Positions 9,831 through 19,400 of a stretch of 64,000 bases of DNA are shown here, piece by piece; positions within the stretch are counted from its first letter, which is position 1, and the number at the start of each line of letters is the position of its first letter. Position numbers and translations under genes: made by a program. Under the pieces are notes generated by a model, which saw only the letters and a list, made by a program, of their open reading frames with translations, was not told where the DNA came from and ran no database searches. The stretch comes from Planctomycetota bacterium (lineage in GTDB: Bacteria > Planctomycetota > Planctomycetia > Planctomycetales > Planctomycetaceae): assembly GCA_003388505.1 (NCBI GenBank), contig QQVO01000006.1, forward strand, positions 221,813 to 285,812, given 5' to 3'.

Positions 9831-9984
9831 ATGTAGGCGACTCGCTCCGCGAGTCGCATGTGCATTCGATTGTCGAGAATCGCTCGATTGCGGTGCGATT
9901 CCGGTTCGGACGCCGTGTGGCTTCGATGCGTCTCGATGTGCGAGGGCAAAAGCCGGCCGACTCGGCGGAGCGAGTCGGCTACAT
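9831..9984. repeat. Paired inverted repeat, CGACTCGCTCCGCGAGTCG family
   Basis: The left arm at 9831-9857 and the right arm at 9957-9984 are near reverse complements, and each arm is itself a palindrome. Both arms are bounded by ATGTAG/CTACAT. Related single arms occur at 29522-29549 and 55276-55302. It occupies the convergent gap between the DUF4432 gene and the helicase gene, where it could act as a bidirectional terminator, but no T-tract is seen. Confidence 0.75.
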
Positions 9985-10011
9985 TGACGACCGCGACTCG
10001 ATCGTTGGGAC

Positions 10012-12093
10012 CTATTCCCAGCGTCCCTTGATCCGCCCCCGCACGTCGCTCGACGAAAGATACTCCTCCGGTTCGTCGGCTTCCGGCAGCGAGATTGAGG
10101 CGGGAATTTCGTCGAAGCACTTGCGCGTCGCCTTCGTGAGAAACCGACTCGGCTGGGAATAGCTGTGGGCGTCGCCGCGGAATCGGCCGGTGAAGTAGTA
10201 TCGCTGAGGCACAGTCACGTAGAGCCAGTCTTTCGCCCGCGTCAGCGCGACGTAGAACAGCCTGCGTTCCTCCTCGATCTGCTCCGGGTCGCCGGTCGCC
10301 ATGTCGGACGGGATGTTGCCGTCGGCCGCGTGAATCACGTACACGACGTCCCATTCGAGTCCCTTGGCGGAGTGAATCGTGCTCAGGATCAAGTGGTCCT
10401 CATCGAGGTGCGGCTCGCCGGCCAGGTCCTGAGTGGAAGCGGGGGGATCGAGCGTCATCTCCGTGACGAACTGCATCCGGTCCTGGAATCGACTCGAGAC
10501 GAGTTCGAGTTGTTCCAGATCCTGCAGTCGCGCGGCGGCGTTGTCGTACTTCTTCTCCAGCATCGGCGCGTAGAAGTTGCGGACGCGGTGCACCTGGTCG
10601 GTCACGCTGTTCTTCTTCTCGCCCGGCTGCGCCAGACCGCACATCAGATCGGCGAATCGTGACCAGTCGTCAGGCGCTGCCTTGGTAGGAGCGACGTCCT
10701 TCCAGCAGCGGAAGTCGCCACGGTTTTCGGAAAGCACCTCCAACATCTGGCGTGCTTTCACCTGCCCTACGCCCGGGATGAGAACGAGGACCCGCATCCC
10801 CGAGACAGCATCGCGCGGGTTCTCCGCCAGCCGGAGATAGCCCAGGAGATCCTTGACGTGGGCGGTCTCAACGAACTTCAGGCCGCCGTACTTGTGGAAC
10901 GGGATATCCCGCCGTGCGAGTTCAACCTCCAGCGCGATGCTGTGATGCGACGCGCGGAAGAGCACCGCTTGCTTGTTCAGGAGAACGCCGTTCTCGCGAT
11001 GCTCCAGCATGCGGGTGATGAGGAAGTCGGTCTGTTCCTCCTCGTCCTGACAGAGCACCAGCGAGGGCCGCTCGCCCTGCGTGCGGTTGGACCAGAGCTT
11101 CTTCCGATGCCGCTCTTTGGCGGCGCTGATGACGCGATTGGTCGCCTCCAGGATGGGCTGTGTGCTGCGGTAGTTCTGCTCCAGCTTCACAACGGTCGTG
11201 CCGGGATAGTGTTCCGGGAAGTCGAGGATGTTCCGCACTGTCGCCGCTCGAAACGAATAGATCGACTGCGCATCATCGCCGACGACCGTCAGTCCTTCGC
11301 CGTCCGGTGTGAGGCCTTTCAGGATCTCGGCCTGAACGACGTTCGTGTCCTGGTATTCGTCGACGAGGATGCAATCGAACGACTCGCGGAGTCTTCGTCC
11401 CGCCTCCGGATGCGTCGCCAGCTCCCGCCAGAACAGCAGCAGGTCGTCGTAGTCGAGAACGGCCAGTTGCTCCTTCCGATCAACGTAGGCGGAGAACAGC
11501 TTCTTCAGCTTCTCTTCATGCTCACGGCACCAGGGGAACGAGTCCACCAGCACCTCTTTCAAAGGCTGCTGCGTGTTGACCGCCTTGCTGTAGACGTTCA
11601 TGCAGGTCGTCTTCAGCGGGAACCGGTTCTCTCCCTTGGCGAGTTTCAGTTCCTGCCGAATCACGTGCATCAAATCTTCGGAGTCGCTGCGATCGAGTAC
11701 AGTGAAATCGACCGGCAGGCCAATCGCCTTCCCGTGCTGCCGCAGCAGACGTGTGGCGACGGCATGAAAAGTCCCCCCGACCACTTTCCGCGAGGCGACT
11801 CCGCCACGGCTGGCGTTGGCGGCACTCTCCGACTGCGCGAGTTCGCGGAGAATGCCATCGACGCGCCGGAGCATCTCCCCGGCCGCGCGACGGGTGAACG
11901 TCAGCAACAGCAGCTTCTCCGGAGAGATTCCGTCGTGGATCAGCCGCGCGACCCGATGCGCGAGCGTCGTCGTCTTCCCGGTCCCGGCGCCGGCGATAAT
12001 CAGCAGCGGGGCCCGCCCATGCAGCGCCGCTTCCCGCTGCTCCGGGTTGAGTCGCGAAAGCACCGCCTCCAGTGCAGTTTGTGTGGCATCCAT
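10012..12093 (-). CDS. UvrD/Rep/PcrA-type ATP-dependent DNA helicase
   Basis: A 693-residue superfamily 1A helicase translocating 3' to 5' on DNA, used in repair and replication-fork processing. Motifs in order: Q motif LNPEQREAAL, Walker A GAGTGKTTT, motif Ia LLLTFTRRAAGEM, motif II ILVDEYQDTN, motif III VGDDAQSIYSFRAA, motif IV LEQNYRST, motif V STIHSAKGLEWDVV, motif VI EERRLFYVALTRA. ATG 12093 (MDATQTALEAV) is chosen; the open frame runs to 12237 but its first 48 residues are atypical. Whether it is functionally UvrD, Rep or PcrA cannot be decided here. Confidence 0.93.
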   Translation of the reverse strand: MDATQTALEAVLSRLNPEQREAALHGRAPLLIIAGAGTGKTTTLAHRVARLIHDGISPEKLLLLTFTRRAAGEMLRRVDGILRELAQSESAANASRGGVASRKVVGGTFHAVATRLLRQHGKAIGLPVDFTVLDRSDSEDLMHVIRQELKLAKGENRFPLKTTCMNVYSKAVNTQQPLKEVLVDSFPWCREHEEKLKKLFSAYVDRKEQLAVLDYDDLLLFWRELATHPEAGRRLRESFDCILVDEYQDTNVVQAEILKGLTPDGEGLTVVGDDAQSIYSFRAATVRNILDFPEHYPGTTVVKLEQNYRSTQPILEATNRVISAAKERHRKKLWSNRTQGERPSLVLCQDEEEQTDFLITRMLEHRENGVLLNKQAVLFRASHHSIALEVELARRDIPFHKYGGLKFVETAHVKDLLGYLRLAENPRDAVSGMRVLVLIPGVGQVKARQMLEVLSENRGDFRCWKDVAPTKAAPDDWSRFADLMCGLAQPGEKKNSVTDQVHRVRNFYAPMLEKKYDNAAARLQDLEQLELVSSRFQDRMQFVTEMTLDPPASTQDLAGEPHLDEDHLILSTIHSAKGLEWDVVYVIHAADGNIPSDMATGDPEQIEEERRLFYVALTRAKDWLYVTVPQRYYFTGRFRGDAHSYSQPSRFLTKATRKCFDEIPASISLPEADEPEEYLSSSDVRGRIKGRWE

Positions 12094-12272
12094 CCGTGGG
12101 TTTGGTCGTGGGTGGTTGGTAGTGGGTAGGACAGAGTCGGGGAGAGCGAAGCTGGTGTTGAGCCGCGCACCACCCACGAACTGTTTCGTCCATTGCGGCC
12201 CGGTTACGATACAGCGGCCGCACTGCACGACCCGCATGCTAACAAAGCGAACCGCGAAACTGGAGAGCCGTT

Positions 12273-14114
12273 GTGAACCACCGCCTCGCGTCGCTGTGCC
12301 TGGTCCTCCTGCTGACGCCGTCCGCGTGGGCGCAGGAGGAGCCGCGCGACTTCAACGCCGAAGTCGAAGAAGCCCTCGCCGAGTTCGACTGGCCCGGTAT
12401 GATCCGCCTGCCGATCGGCGTCACCCCCCGCGGCACGATCATCTGGGCGCTGATGGACGAGGATGCGCTCGACTATCGGTCCGAAAAACTCCGATATGTC
12501 GTCGTCGGGGGTGTTGCGGGCAATACCGAGGATCTCACGAAACTCATCAAGAAGGCCAACAGCTACTCCGATCCCGAGGATCGAGAGTTCTCGGTTGCGA
12601 TCGTCCCAATCGCCGACCCCGATGGATGGGTGTCCAGTAAAGGCGATACCGATACTTCCGACGCTGATTCGGACTGGTCGTTTCCGCCTGGCGGAGCCGC
12701 ATACAACAATCCCGACACAGCCGGAGCCTCTTGTATTTGGAGGTTCGTCGGATGGTTCGCACCGGATATTCTCGATGAGATCGTCTCGGCGTCTGATCCG
12801 GTCTGGGAGGAAGTCCGCCGCAATGGAGGCTCGCCCGATGACTGGCCGGAGAACTCCCTCGCCGCAGCCGCAGACACACATCCGGTTGCGGGAATCGAAC
12901 GTGCATTGTCATTCCGCATCCACCCTTCTCAGGGGGCGGAGGTGATCATCGATGGGAAGCGACTTGATTATTCGGGCCTTACGGAGCTGTACACCGACAT
13001 TCACAGAATGGGTCCGGCTCCCTGGTCCCCCCTCCGCAAGGCCATCATTGCCCGTCTCGACCGCTCCCCCACGCAGGTCGCCACCGAACTGACTGAGTAT
13101 TACGGCGACCATCTCAACACCGTCATGTACCAGCCCGCTCTCGCGCTCGTGGCTCGCCTCCGCCTGGGTGAATTGACCAGCGACTCGGCGCATCGCGAGC
13201 AGATCGAAACAATCGTCGCCCCCTACACGTCGGGCGAAGAGCCGACCTTCCCGGACAACCCCCACGGCAGCCAGACCGCCGGGCATCTCGTGTTCGCCGA
13301 ACTGGCCCGCATCACCGGGAAGCAGGAGTACGTTGATCTCGTCCTCCGTGCTGCCGACTTCGGCTTCGATGAGGACGGGAACCCGCTGGAGTCGATGCCG
13401 TTTCACCATGAGATGAGCGACGCCGTCTTCATGGGGTGTCCGATCCTGACGGCTGCCGGACGGCTGACGGGTGAGATGAATTATTTCGAGATGGCGCTGC
13501 GGCACCTGAACTTCATCCGTGAGTTCTGCGTCCGTGAGGACGGGCTGTATCGGCATTCGCCACTGTGCGAAGCCGCCTGGGGACGCGGGAATGCGTTTCC
13601 GATGCTGGGTCTGGCGCTCGGGCTGACCGATATCGATGCGACTCTCGACGATCCGACGGCCCATGGGTTGTCGGATGACGGGACCGATCGTCTCGGCGAG
13701 ATTCGGACTGAGCTGCTCAGTGCATATCAGTCGCACCTGACCGCTCTGCTGCAGCACCAGGATCCGACCGGGACGTGGCATCAGGTAATCGACCGTCCGG
13801 AGAGTTACCGGGAGCTTTCCTGCACTTGCATGATCGCGTTCGCGATCCTGCGGGGCCTGAATCAGGGCTGGCTCGAAGCCGATACGTATCGGCCGGTCGT
13901 GGAGAAAGCGTGGGACGGCATCAAAGTCCGCGTCGGTCCGGACGGGACGCTGTTCGACGTCTGTACCGGAACCGGCAAACAGCAGACGCTGCGGGACTAC
14001 TTCGACCGGGAGGCGATCCTGGGAAAGGACGAGCGGGGCGGCGCGATGGCGCTGCTGGTCAGTGTCGAAATGGCCGCCTGGATGGCCGGGCGACGACCTG
14101 AGTTGGTAGATTAG
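12273..14114 (+). CDS. Secreted protein: degenerate M14 peptidase-like domain plus GH105 rhamnogalacturonyl hydrolase-like domain
   Basis: 613 residues with a signal peptide (about 1-21, cut after SAWA). The C-terminal part (about 245-613) has the alpha/alpha-barrel pattern of GH88/GH105 unsaturated glycuronyl hydrolases: HHEMSDAVFMGCP at 378-390 with D383 as the likely catalytic acid, WGRGN at 436-440 and TWHQVID at 501-507. The N-terminal part (about 28-210) follows the M14 zinc carboxypeptidase order: PIGVTPRG, VVVGGVAGNTED at 76-87, VPIADPDGW at 111-119. The zinc-binding HxxE is replaced by A82xxT85, so peptidase activity looks lost. The GTG start has GGAGAG six bases upstream. Probable role: periplasmic or extracellular breakdown of pectin-like glycans. 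Confidence 0.75.
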   Translation: MNHRLASLCLVLLLTPSAWAQEEPRDFNAEVEEALAEFDWPGMIRLPIGVTPRGTIIWALMDEDALDYRSEKLRYVVVGGVAGNTEDLTKLIKKANSYSDPEDREFSVAIVPIADPDGWVSSKGDTDTSDADSDWSFPPGGAAYNNPDTAGASCIWRFVGWFAPDILDEIVSASDPVWEEVRRNGGSPDDWPENSLAAAADTHPVAGIERALSFRIHPSQGAEVIIDGKRLDYSGLTELYTDIHRMGPAPWSPLRKAIIARLDRSPTQVATELTEYYGDHLNTVMYQPALALVARLRLGELTSDSAHREQIETIVAPYTSGEEPTFPDNPHGSQTAGHLVFAELARITGKQEYVDLVLRAADFGFDEDGNPLESMPFHHEMSDAVFMGCPILTAAGRLTGEMNYFEMALRHLNFIREFCVREDGLYRHSPLCEAAWGRGNAFPMLGLALGLTDIDATLDDPTAHGLSDDGTDRLGEIRTELLSAYQSHLTALLQHQDPTGTWHQVIDRPESYRELSCTCMIAFAILRGLNQGWLEADTYRPVVEKAWDGIKVRVGPDGTLFDVCTGTGKQQTLRDYFDREAILGKDERGGAMALLVSVEMAAWMAGRRPELVD

Positions 14115-14144
14115 CACTGCATCAGAGGTGGATGCACGGATTGG

Positions 14145-14217
14145 GCGCCACTGGCTTTGCGAGTGTTTCGCGGGAGGACGTCCGCGTTGATTCGCACTGG
14201 CGAAGCCAGTGGCACCC
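14145..14217. repeat. Paired inverted repeat, GCCACTGGCTTTGCCAGTGC family, copy 1
   Basis: The left arm is at 14145-14165 and the right arm at 14194-14217. Each arm carries a short palindrome around CACTGGC/GCCAGTG and the two arms are inverted relative to each other. A second complete pair lies at 20618-20700. It separates the GH105 gene from the next signal-peptide protein. Confidence 0.78.
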
Positions 14218-14294
14218 TACGCGTCGGTAGAATGACGGCTGTGGAGGAGACCCCGAGCGCGGAGTTGTCTGATCCCTTCCGAGGAGTTGTTGCG

Positions 14295-14858
14295 ATGTTG
14301 CGATTCAACCGAGAGACTCTACTGGTCGCTGCTGTCGGCGTGTTGTGGTGCTCGGTCGTCGCCGCAGACGTCGATTCCGGCCCGGCCGTCGACAATCCGA
14401 CACCCGAAATGAAGGTCTATGCCGTCACCGGAGACGTGACCGACAAAGAGGTCGACTACACCGAGCAGCGCGACGGGAAGCCCACCATCTGGATGTTCGT
14501 CCCCACCGACAAGTGGAGCCGTCCGGTTGCCCGGCTGATGCGGGAACTCGATACCAATCTCAAGGACGTGAGCGACGACGCTTACATCGTCGCGGTCTGG
14601 CTGACGGACGATCAGTTCAAGACGAAAGACTACCTCCCCCGCGCCCAGCAGTCGCTCAAACTGGGTCACACCGCGTTGACGTTCTATCAGGGAAAACCGA
14701 CCGGCCCCGCGGACTGGGGGATCAATCCCGATGCCGACGTCACGGTGGTGGTCACCGCAGGAGGAAAGATCAAGGCGACCTGGGGCTTCGTCTCCGCCAA
14801 CGAGACCGTGGCTGAGGATGTGCTGGAAACGCTGAAGACCGACGGCGACGGGAGCTGA
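14295..14858 (+). CDS. Secreted thioredoxin-fold-like protein, function unknown
   Basis: 187 residues with a signal peptide (about 1-22, LLVAAVGVLWCSVVAADV). The body has a thioredoxin-like alternation: GKPTIWMFVPTDKWSRPVARLMREL, then DDAYIVAVWLTDD, then DADVTVVVTAGGKIKATWGF. There is no CxxC where the redox centre would be, so a redox role is unlikely. ATG 14295 is fixed by GAGGAG at 14281-14286 with eight bases of spacing; longer in-frame starts lie inside the upstream repeat. Its stop codon overlaps the start of the protoporphyrinogen oxidase gene (TGATG), so the two are translationally coupled. Confidence 0.78.
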   Translation: MLRFNRETLLVAAVGVLWCSVVAADVDSGPAVDNPTPEMKVYAVTGDVTDKEVDYTEQRDGKPTIWMFVPTDKWSRPVARLMRELDTNLKDVSDDAYIVAVWLTDDQFKTKDYLPRAQQSLKLGHTALTFYQGKPTGPADWGINPDADVTVVVTAGGKIKATWGFVSANETVAEDVLETLKTDGDGS

Positions 14859-16375
14859 TGACCGCGCCGAGTGAAACTCCCGCACCAACCAGTCGCCCCC
14901 CGCGGATTGCGGTCGTCGGTGGAGGCATCACCGGCCTCGCCGCCGCGCACCGCATCGTCGAGTTGGCGACTGAGTCGAATCGCCCCGTCGAAGTCACACT
15001 CATCGAAGCCTCCCAGCGGCTCGGGGGAGTTTTCGGGACGCGCCGGATCGGCGGCTACACCATCGAAACCGGGGCCGATTCGTTCATCACGGACAAGCCC
15101 TGGGCCGTCGATCTCTGCCGGCGACTCGGGCTGGAATCGAGTCTGATCGGCGTCGATCCCGAGTATCGTCGCGCGTTGATTCTCTATCGCGGTCGCCCCG
15201 TCCCTGCGCCGGAAGGCCTGAATCTGATGGCGCCGTCGCGGCTGGGACCGATCCTGCGGACACCCCTTTTATCGCCGCTGGGAAAGGCACGGCTGGGACT
15301 GGAGTGGCTCGTCCCGCGTCGTCGGTCCCGTGAAGACGAAAGCCTCGCGTCATTCGTCCGGCGTCGTTTGGGCCGGCAGATGCTCGACCGCATCGTGCAG
15401 CCGATGATAGGCGGAATCTATACAGCCGATCCCGAGAAGCTCAGCCTCTCCGCCACGCTGCCCCGCTTCGTCGAGATGGAGCGCGAACACGGCAGCCTCA
15501 CCCGCGCGGCCCTGCGGAATCGACGAAGCAGGCCGTCGCAAACGGAGGACGCCTCCGGCGCGCGGTACGGCATGTTCGCCAGTCTGGCCGAAGGCATGTC
15601 GCAACTGCCCGGCGCGCTCGCTGAGCGAATTCGGTCGACCGGCGAAATCCGACTCGGACACGCAGTCACGACGGTGGAGCCCGCAGAACGAGTGTCCGAT
15701 CGCAGCCCGAGCAAGTCCTTCAGGATTCGTTTGGCCGACGATTCGCAGGTTGCTGCCGACGCCGTCATCCTGGCCGTGCCCGCCTATCGCGCGGCCGACC
15801 TGATCGACGCCTGGGAAGGGCAACTCGCCGAGGCCCTGCGGGAGATCGAGTACGCGTCCAGTGCGATTGTGGTGACGGGACACCGTCTGGCAGACATCGG
15901 TCACCCTCTCGATGCGGCCGGACTTGTCGTCCCGTACATCGAAGGCCGGAGTCTTCTGGCGGTCTCCTTTCTCAGCCGGAAATTCGCCGGCCGGGCTCCG
16001 GAGGGATGCGTTGTGCTGCGCACGTTCGTCGGTGGGGCCATGCATCCGGAGGTGCTGGAAAGGTCCGACGACGAGTTGACGTCTCTCGTTCTCTCGGAAC
16101 TGGGCGAGATTCTGGGCGTCACCGGCCGGCCCGATGTCTCGACCGTCGTCCGCTACCATCGTGCGATGCCGCAGTACCACGTCGGCCATCAGGCCCGCGT
16201 CGCCGCAATCGACCGGATCGCGTCCCGCCACCCGCGGCTCGCTCTCGCCGGCAACGCCTACCACGGCGTCGGACTGCCCGACTGCATTCACAGCGGCCAA
16301 TCGGCCGCCGTGCGGATGTGGGAGGCGGTTCACAACGGTGACCTCACAGAAGCGATGCGCGGACCTGCCCCGTAA
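14858..16375 (+). CDS. hemG: Oxygen-dependent protoporphyrinogen oxidase
   Basis: A 505-residue FAD enzyme that oxidises protoporphyrinogen IX to protoporphyrin IX late in heme synthesis. The dinucleotide-binding GxGxxG is at residues 23-28 (VVGGGITGLAAA), followed by LIEASQRLGGVFGT and IETGADSFI, typical of the HemY/PPOX group. The C-terminal flavin contact region reads LAGNAYHGVGLPDCIHSG. The gene overlaps the thioredoxin-like gene by one base. In many databases this family is called hemG or hemY. Confidence 0.92.
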   Translation: MTAPSETPAPTSRPPRIAVVGGGITGLAAAHRIVELATESNRPVEVTLIEASQRLGGVFGTRRIGGYTIETGADSFITDKPWAVDLCRRLGLESSLIGVDPEYRRALILYRGRPVPAPEGLNLMAPSRLGPILRTPLLSPLGKARLGLEWLVPRRRSREDESLASFVRRRLGRQMLDRIVQPMIGGIYTADPEKLSLSATLPRFVEMEREHGSLTRAALRNRRSRPSQTEDASGARYGMFASLAEGMSQLPGALAERIRSTGEIRLGHAVTTVEPAERVSDRSPSKSFRIRLADDSQVAADAVILAVPAYRAADLIDAWEGQLAEALREIEYASSAIVVTGHRLADIGHPLDAAGLVVPYIEGRSLLAVSFLSRKFAGRAPEGCVVLRTFVGGAMHPEVLERSDDELTSLVLSELGEILGVTGRPDVSTVVRYHRAMPQYHVGHQARVAAIDRIASRHPRLALAGNAYHGVGLPDCIHSGQSAAVRMWEAVHNGDLTEAMRGPAP

Positions 16376-16453
16376 ACGCACTTTTTGTCGTTTCAGAGTC
16401 CACGGGCGGCGACCCGCAGGGGAACGCTCCGCTCTTGCGAACCCGCGAAGCGA

Positions 16454-19400
16454 CTACGGGTCGAAGCTTTCCAGAGCATCACAGAAGCGCCGGACCTCGT
16501 TGCGCAATTCATCGAGCAGGTCGTTCGCCGGCCCCAGGTCGCCCTCACTGGCGGGCTCTTCGATACGGCGTGCGGTGTGCATCAGGGGCTTGCCCCCCAA
16601 GTTGCGTCCCAGCCCCTTGATCGTATGCGCGTGCCGAGAGGTCGCGCGGGCGTCCCCCTCCCGGAGCGCCCGCTCAAAGTGCTGCAGCACCGTCTGCAGT
16701 TCATTCCGCGTCTCTGCAACGATCGTCGCGAGCAGACCGCGGTCTCCGCCGACCGTACGCAGTGCGACGTCCCAATCGACGGCGGGCGCAGCACCAGGCT
16801 CAGGCGGTAACCGGGACTCGCCAGGATCATCGCGTTCCTCCCGCGGCGAAGCGGCGGCTGCGGCGGATTCCGGTCCGGTCGGGAAGAATGGAGCGATCGC
16901 CTCGTACAACTGGCGGCGGCGGACCGGTTTGGAGAGGTAAGCGTCCATCCCCGCCGCGAGGCACAACTCTTCGTCCCCCGGCATCGCCCGGGCCGTCATG
17001 GCGATGATCGGGATGTGATTTCCCGTGGAGCGTTCACGGGTGCGGATTTCTCGGGTTGCCTCCAGTCCGTCCATCACCGGCATCTGCACATCCATCAGAA
17101 TCAGGTCGTATGCGCCGTGCTGCCAGGCCTCCACGGCGGCGCGGCCGTCGTCAGCGACCTCGACCGTGTGTCCCCCGCGCGAAAGAACACCGATCGCGAT
17201 CTGCTGGTTCACCAGTCCGTCTTCGGCCACCAGGATGTTCAGCGGCGGCAGATCAGGCGCCTCTCCGTCCCCTTCGTCAGACACGGGAGCAGCGTCGCGC
17301 TCGCCGCCTGCCGCCCGCGCGATCGCCAACCGCAACTCAGACTGCTTGACCGGCTTGATCAACGTCGCCGCGACGCCCAACCGCTCGATGCGTCCGCTGT
17401 CGCCGGTGCGGGTTCCCGAGGTCAGCACGATCACTTTCGCGTCCGGGAAGTGAGCACCCGCACGCACGCGCTCCACGAACTCGAACCCGTCCATGCCCGG
17501 CATGTTGACGTCTGTCAGGATCAGGGGCGGCTCCGCGTTCGACTTCGCAGATCTTGCGAGCTGTTCGAGCGCCTCCGCGCCCCCCGCGCAGGCCTGCACG
17601 TCCATCTTCCAGGCAGAGAGCGTCTCGAGCAGAATGGTGCGATTCGTTGCGTTGTCGTCCACAACGAGGACGGGCCGGCCGGAGAGATCGAGATTCGCGG
17701 CTGTCGCGTCGGCGGAACTCTCGCTGACCTCGAACGGCAAGGTGAAGTGGAAGGTGCTGCCCACGTTCGGCGTGCTCTCCACCCAGATGCGGCCCTGCAT
17801 CCGTTCCACCACCCGCGACGCAATCGCGAGCCCCAACCCGGTCCCTCCAAACCGCCGCGTCGTCGAGTTGTCTCCCTGCTCGAACGCATCGAAAATCGAC
17901 GCCTGCCGGTCGGGTGAAATCCCGATGCCCGTGTCCTGGACTGCAAAATGGAGCGTGACCCGGCCATCGTGGCGATCGTCGACGTCCACAGTCGCAACGA
18001 CTTCTCCCTCCGTCGTGAACTTGATCGCGTTGCCGACCAGGTTGATCAGCACCTGCCTCAGTCGCGCGGCATCTCCCACGAGACATTCGGGGACGGAGTG
18101 ATCGGCCCGCCACGCCAGCTCAATGCCTTTCGCCGAGGCCCGCACTCCGAGCGGTTTCACGGCGTCGCCGAGTTCCTCGCGCAGATCGAAGGGCGCCGGA
18201 TCGAGTTCGAGTTTGCCGGCTTCAATCTTGGAGAAATCGAGAATCTCATTGATGATCGTCAGCAGCGATTCAGACGATTCGATGACGGTGTTGAGGTAAT
18301 CGCGCTGGGTGGACGTCAGGTCGGTGTCGAGAACCAGTTCGGTCATTCCGATGACCGCGTTCATCGGCGTGCGGATTTCGTGGCTCATGTTGGCGAGGAA
18401 GTCGCTCTTGGCACGATTCGCCGCCTCGGCGTCGTCGCGGGCCTGCTCGAGTTCTGCTTCAGCCTGCTTGCGACCCGTGATGTCGTGCAGAAAGGAGGCA
18501 AAGAGGTGGCCCTCCCCGTCTGCGATCGCGGTGATCGTCAATTCCACCGGAAACTGAGAGCCGTCTCTGCGAATCGCCGGCAGCTCAATCCGCCGATCGA
18601 GCACCGGTCCCTCCCCGGTCTCCAGAAACTGCTGCACGCCCTGACTGTGTTGAATCCGCAGTTCGGGCGGAACGACCGTTTCCGCCAGCAGACGGCCGAT
18701 CGCCTCCTCCCGCGTCCAGCCGAAGGTCTCTTCCGCCTGGGGATTCCAGTCGACGATCCGGCCCTCCTCGTCCATGGCGATAAAGGCGTCCCGCGCCGTT
18801 TCCAGAATGCGCCGCGTCCGTTCGACGTTCCGCCGCAATCGCCGCTCCGCGCGCTTCCGCTCTTCAATCTGGTCGCGCAGATCCCGCTCGATCGATTTCC
18901 GCCAACTGATGTCGGCGATGCTCGCTCGCAAAACATTGCGGCCGCGCGAGGGCAGGGCGACCAGACGCACTTCGCACGGGATGTCGCGTCCGCTCGACGT
19001 GCGATGGACCCAGTCGAACGCAACGCTCTCGCCGCGCAGCGCCGCTTCGATATAGCTCCGCGCAGCCTCCAGCGACGGTCTGCCGTCCGGCTGCAGCGGG
19101 GGAGAAAGATCGGCCGGATGAGCCTGCAACAGCTCGCCGATTGACGTCTCAAACAGATCGACGGCGTTCTGGTTGGCTTCGACGAATCGCCCTTCGTCCG
19201 CGTCCAGCACGACGATCGCTTCCGGGGCGTTCTCCACCAGCGTGCGATACCGCCCCTCGCTGGCGCGGAGTTCGGCTTCGGCCTCCCGGCGATCGGTGAT
19301 GTCGGTGATCGAGCCCGCCATCCGGGTCGCCCGGCCGGTTGTTTCGTCCCACAGCGCCTGCCCCCGCGCCCGGAACCACCGGTATTCGCCGCTCTTCGTC

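Noticed and set aside
9831..9984. CRISPR-like arrangement of repeats
   Set aside because: Repeats are palindromic, paired in inverted orientation, and not regularly spaced; no cas genes are present.
10858..12129. 423-residue open frame antisense to the UvrD-like helicase
   Set aside because: Shadow of a gene with all helicase motifs.
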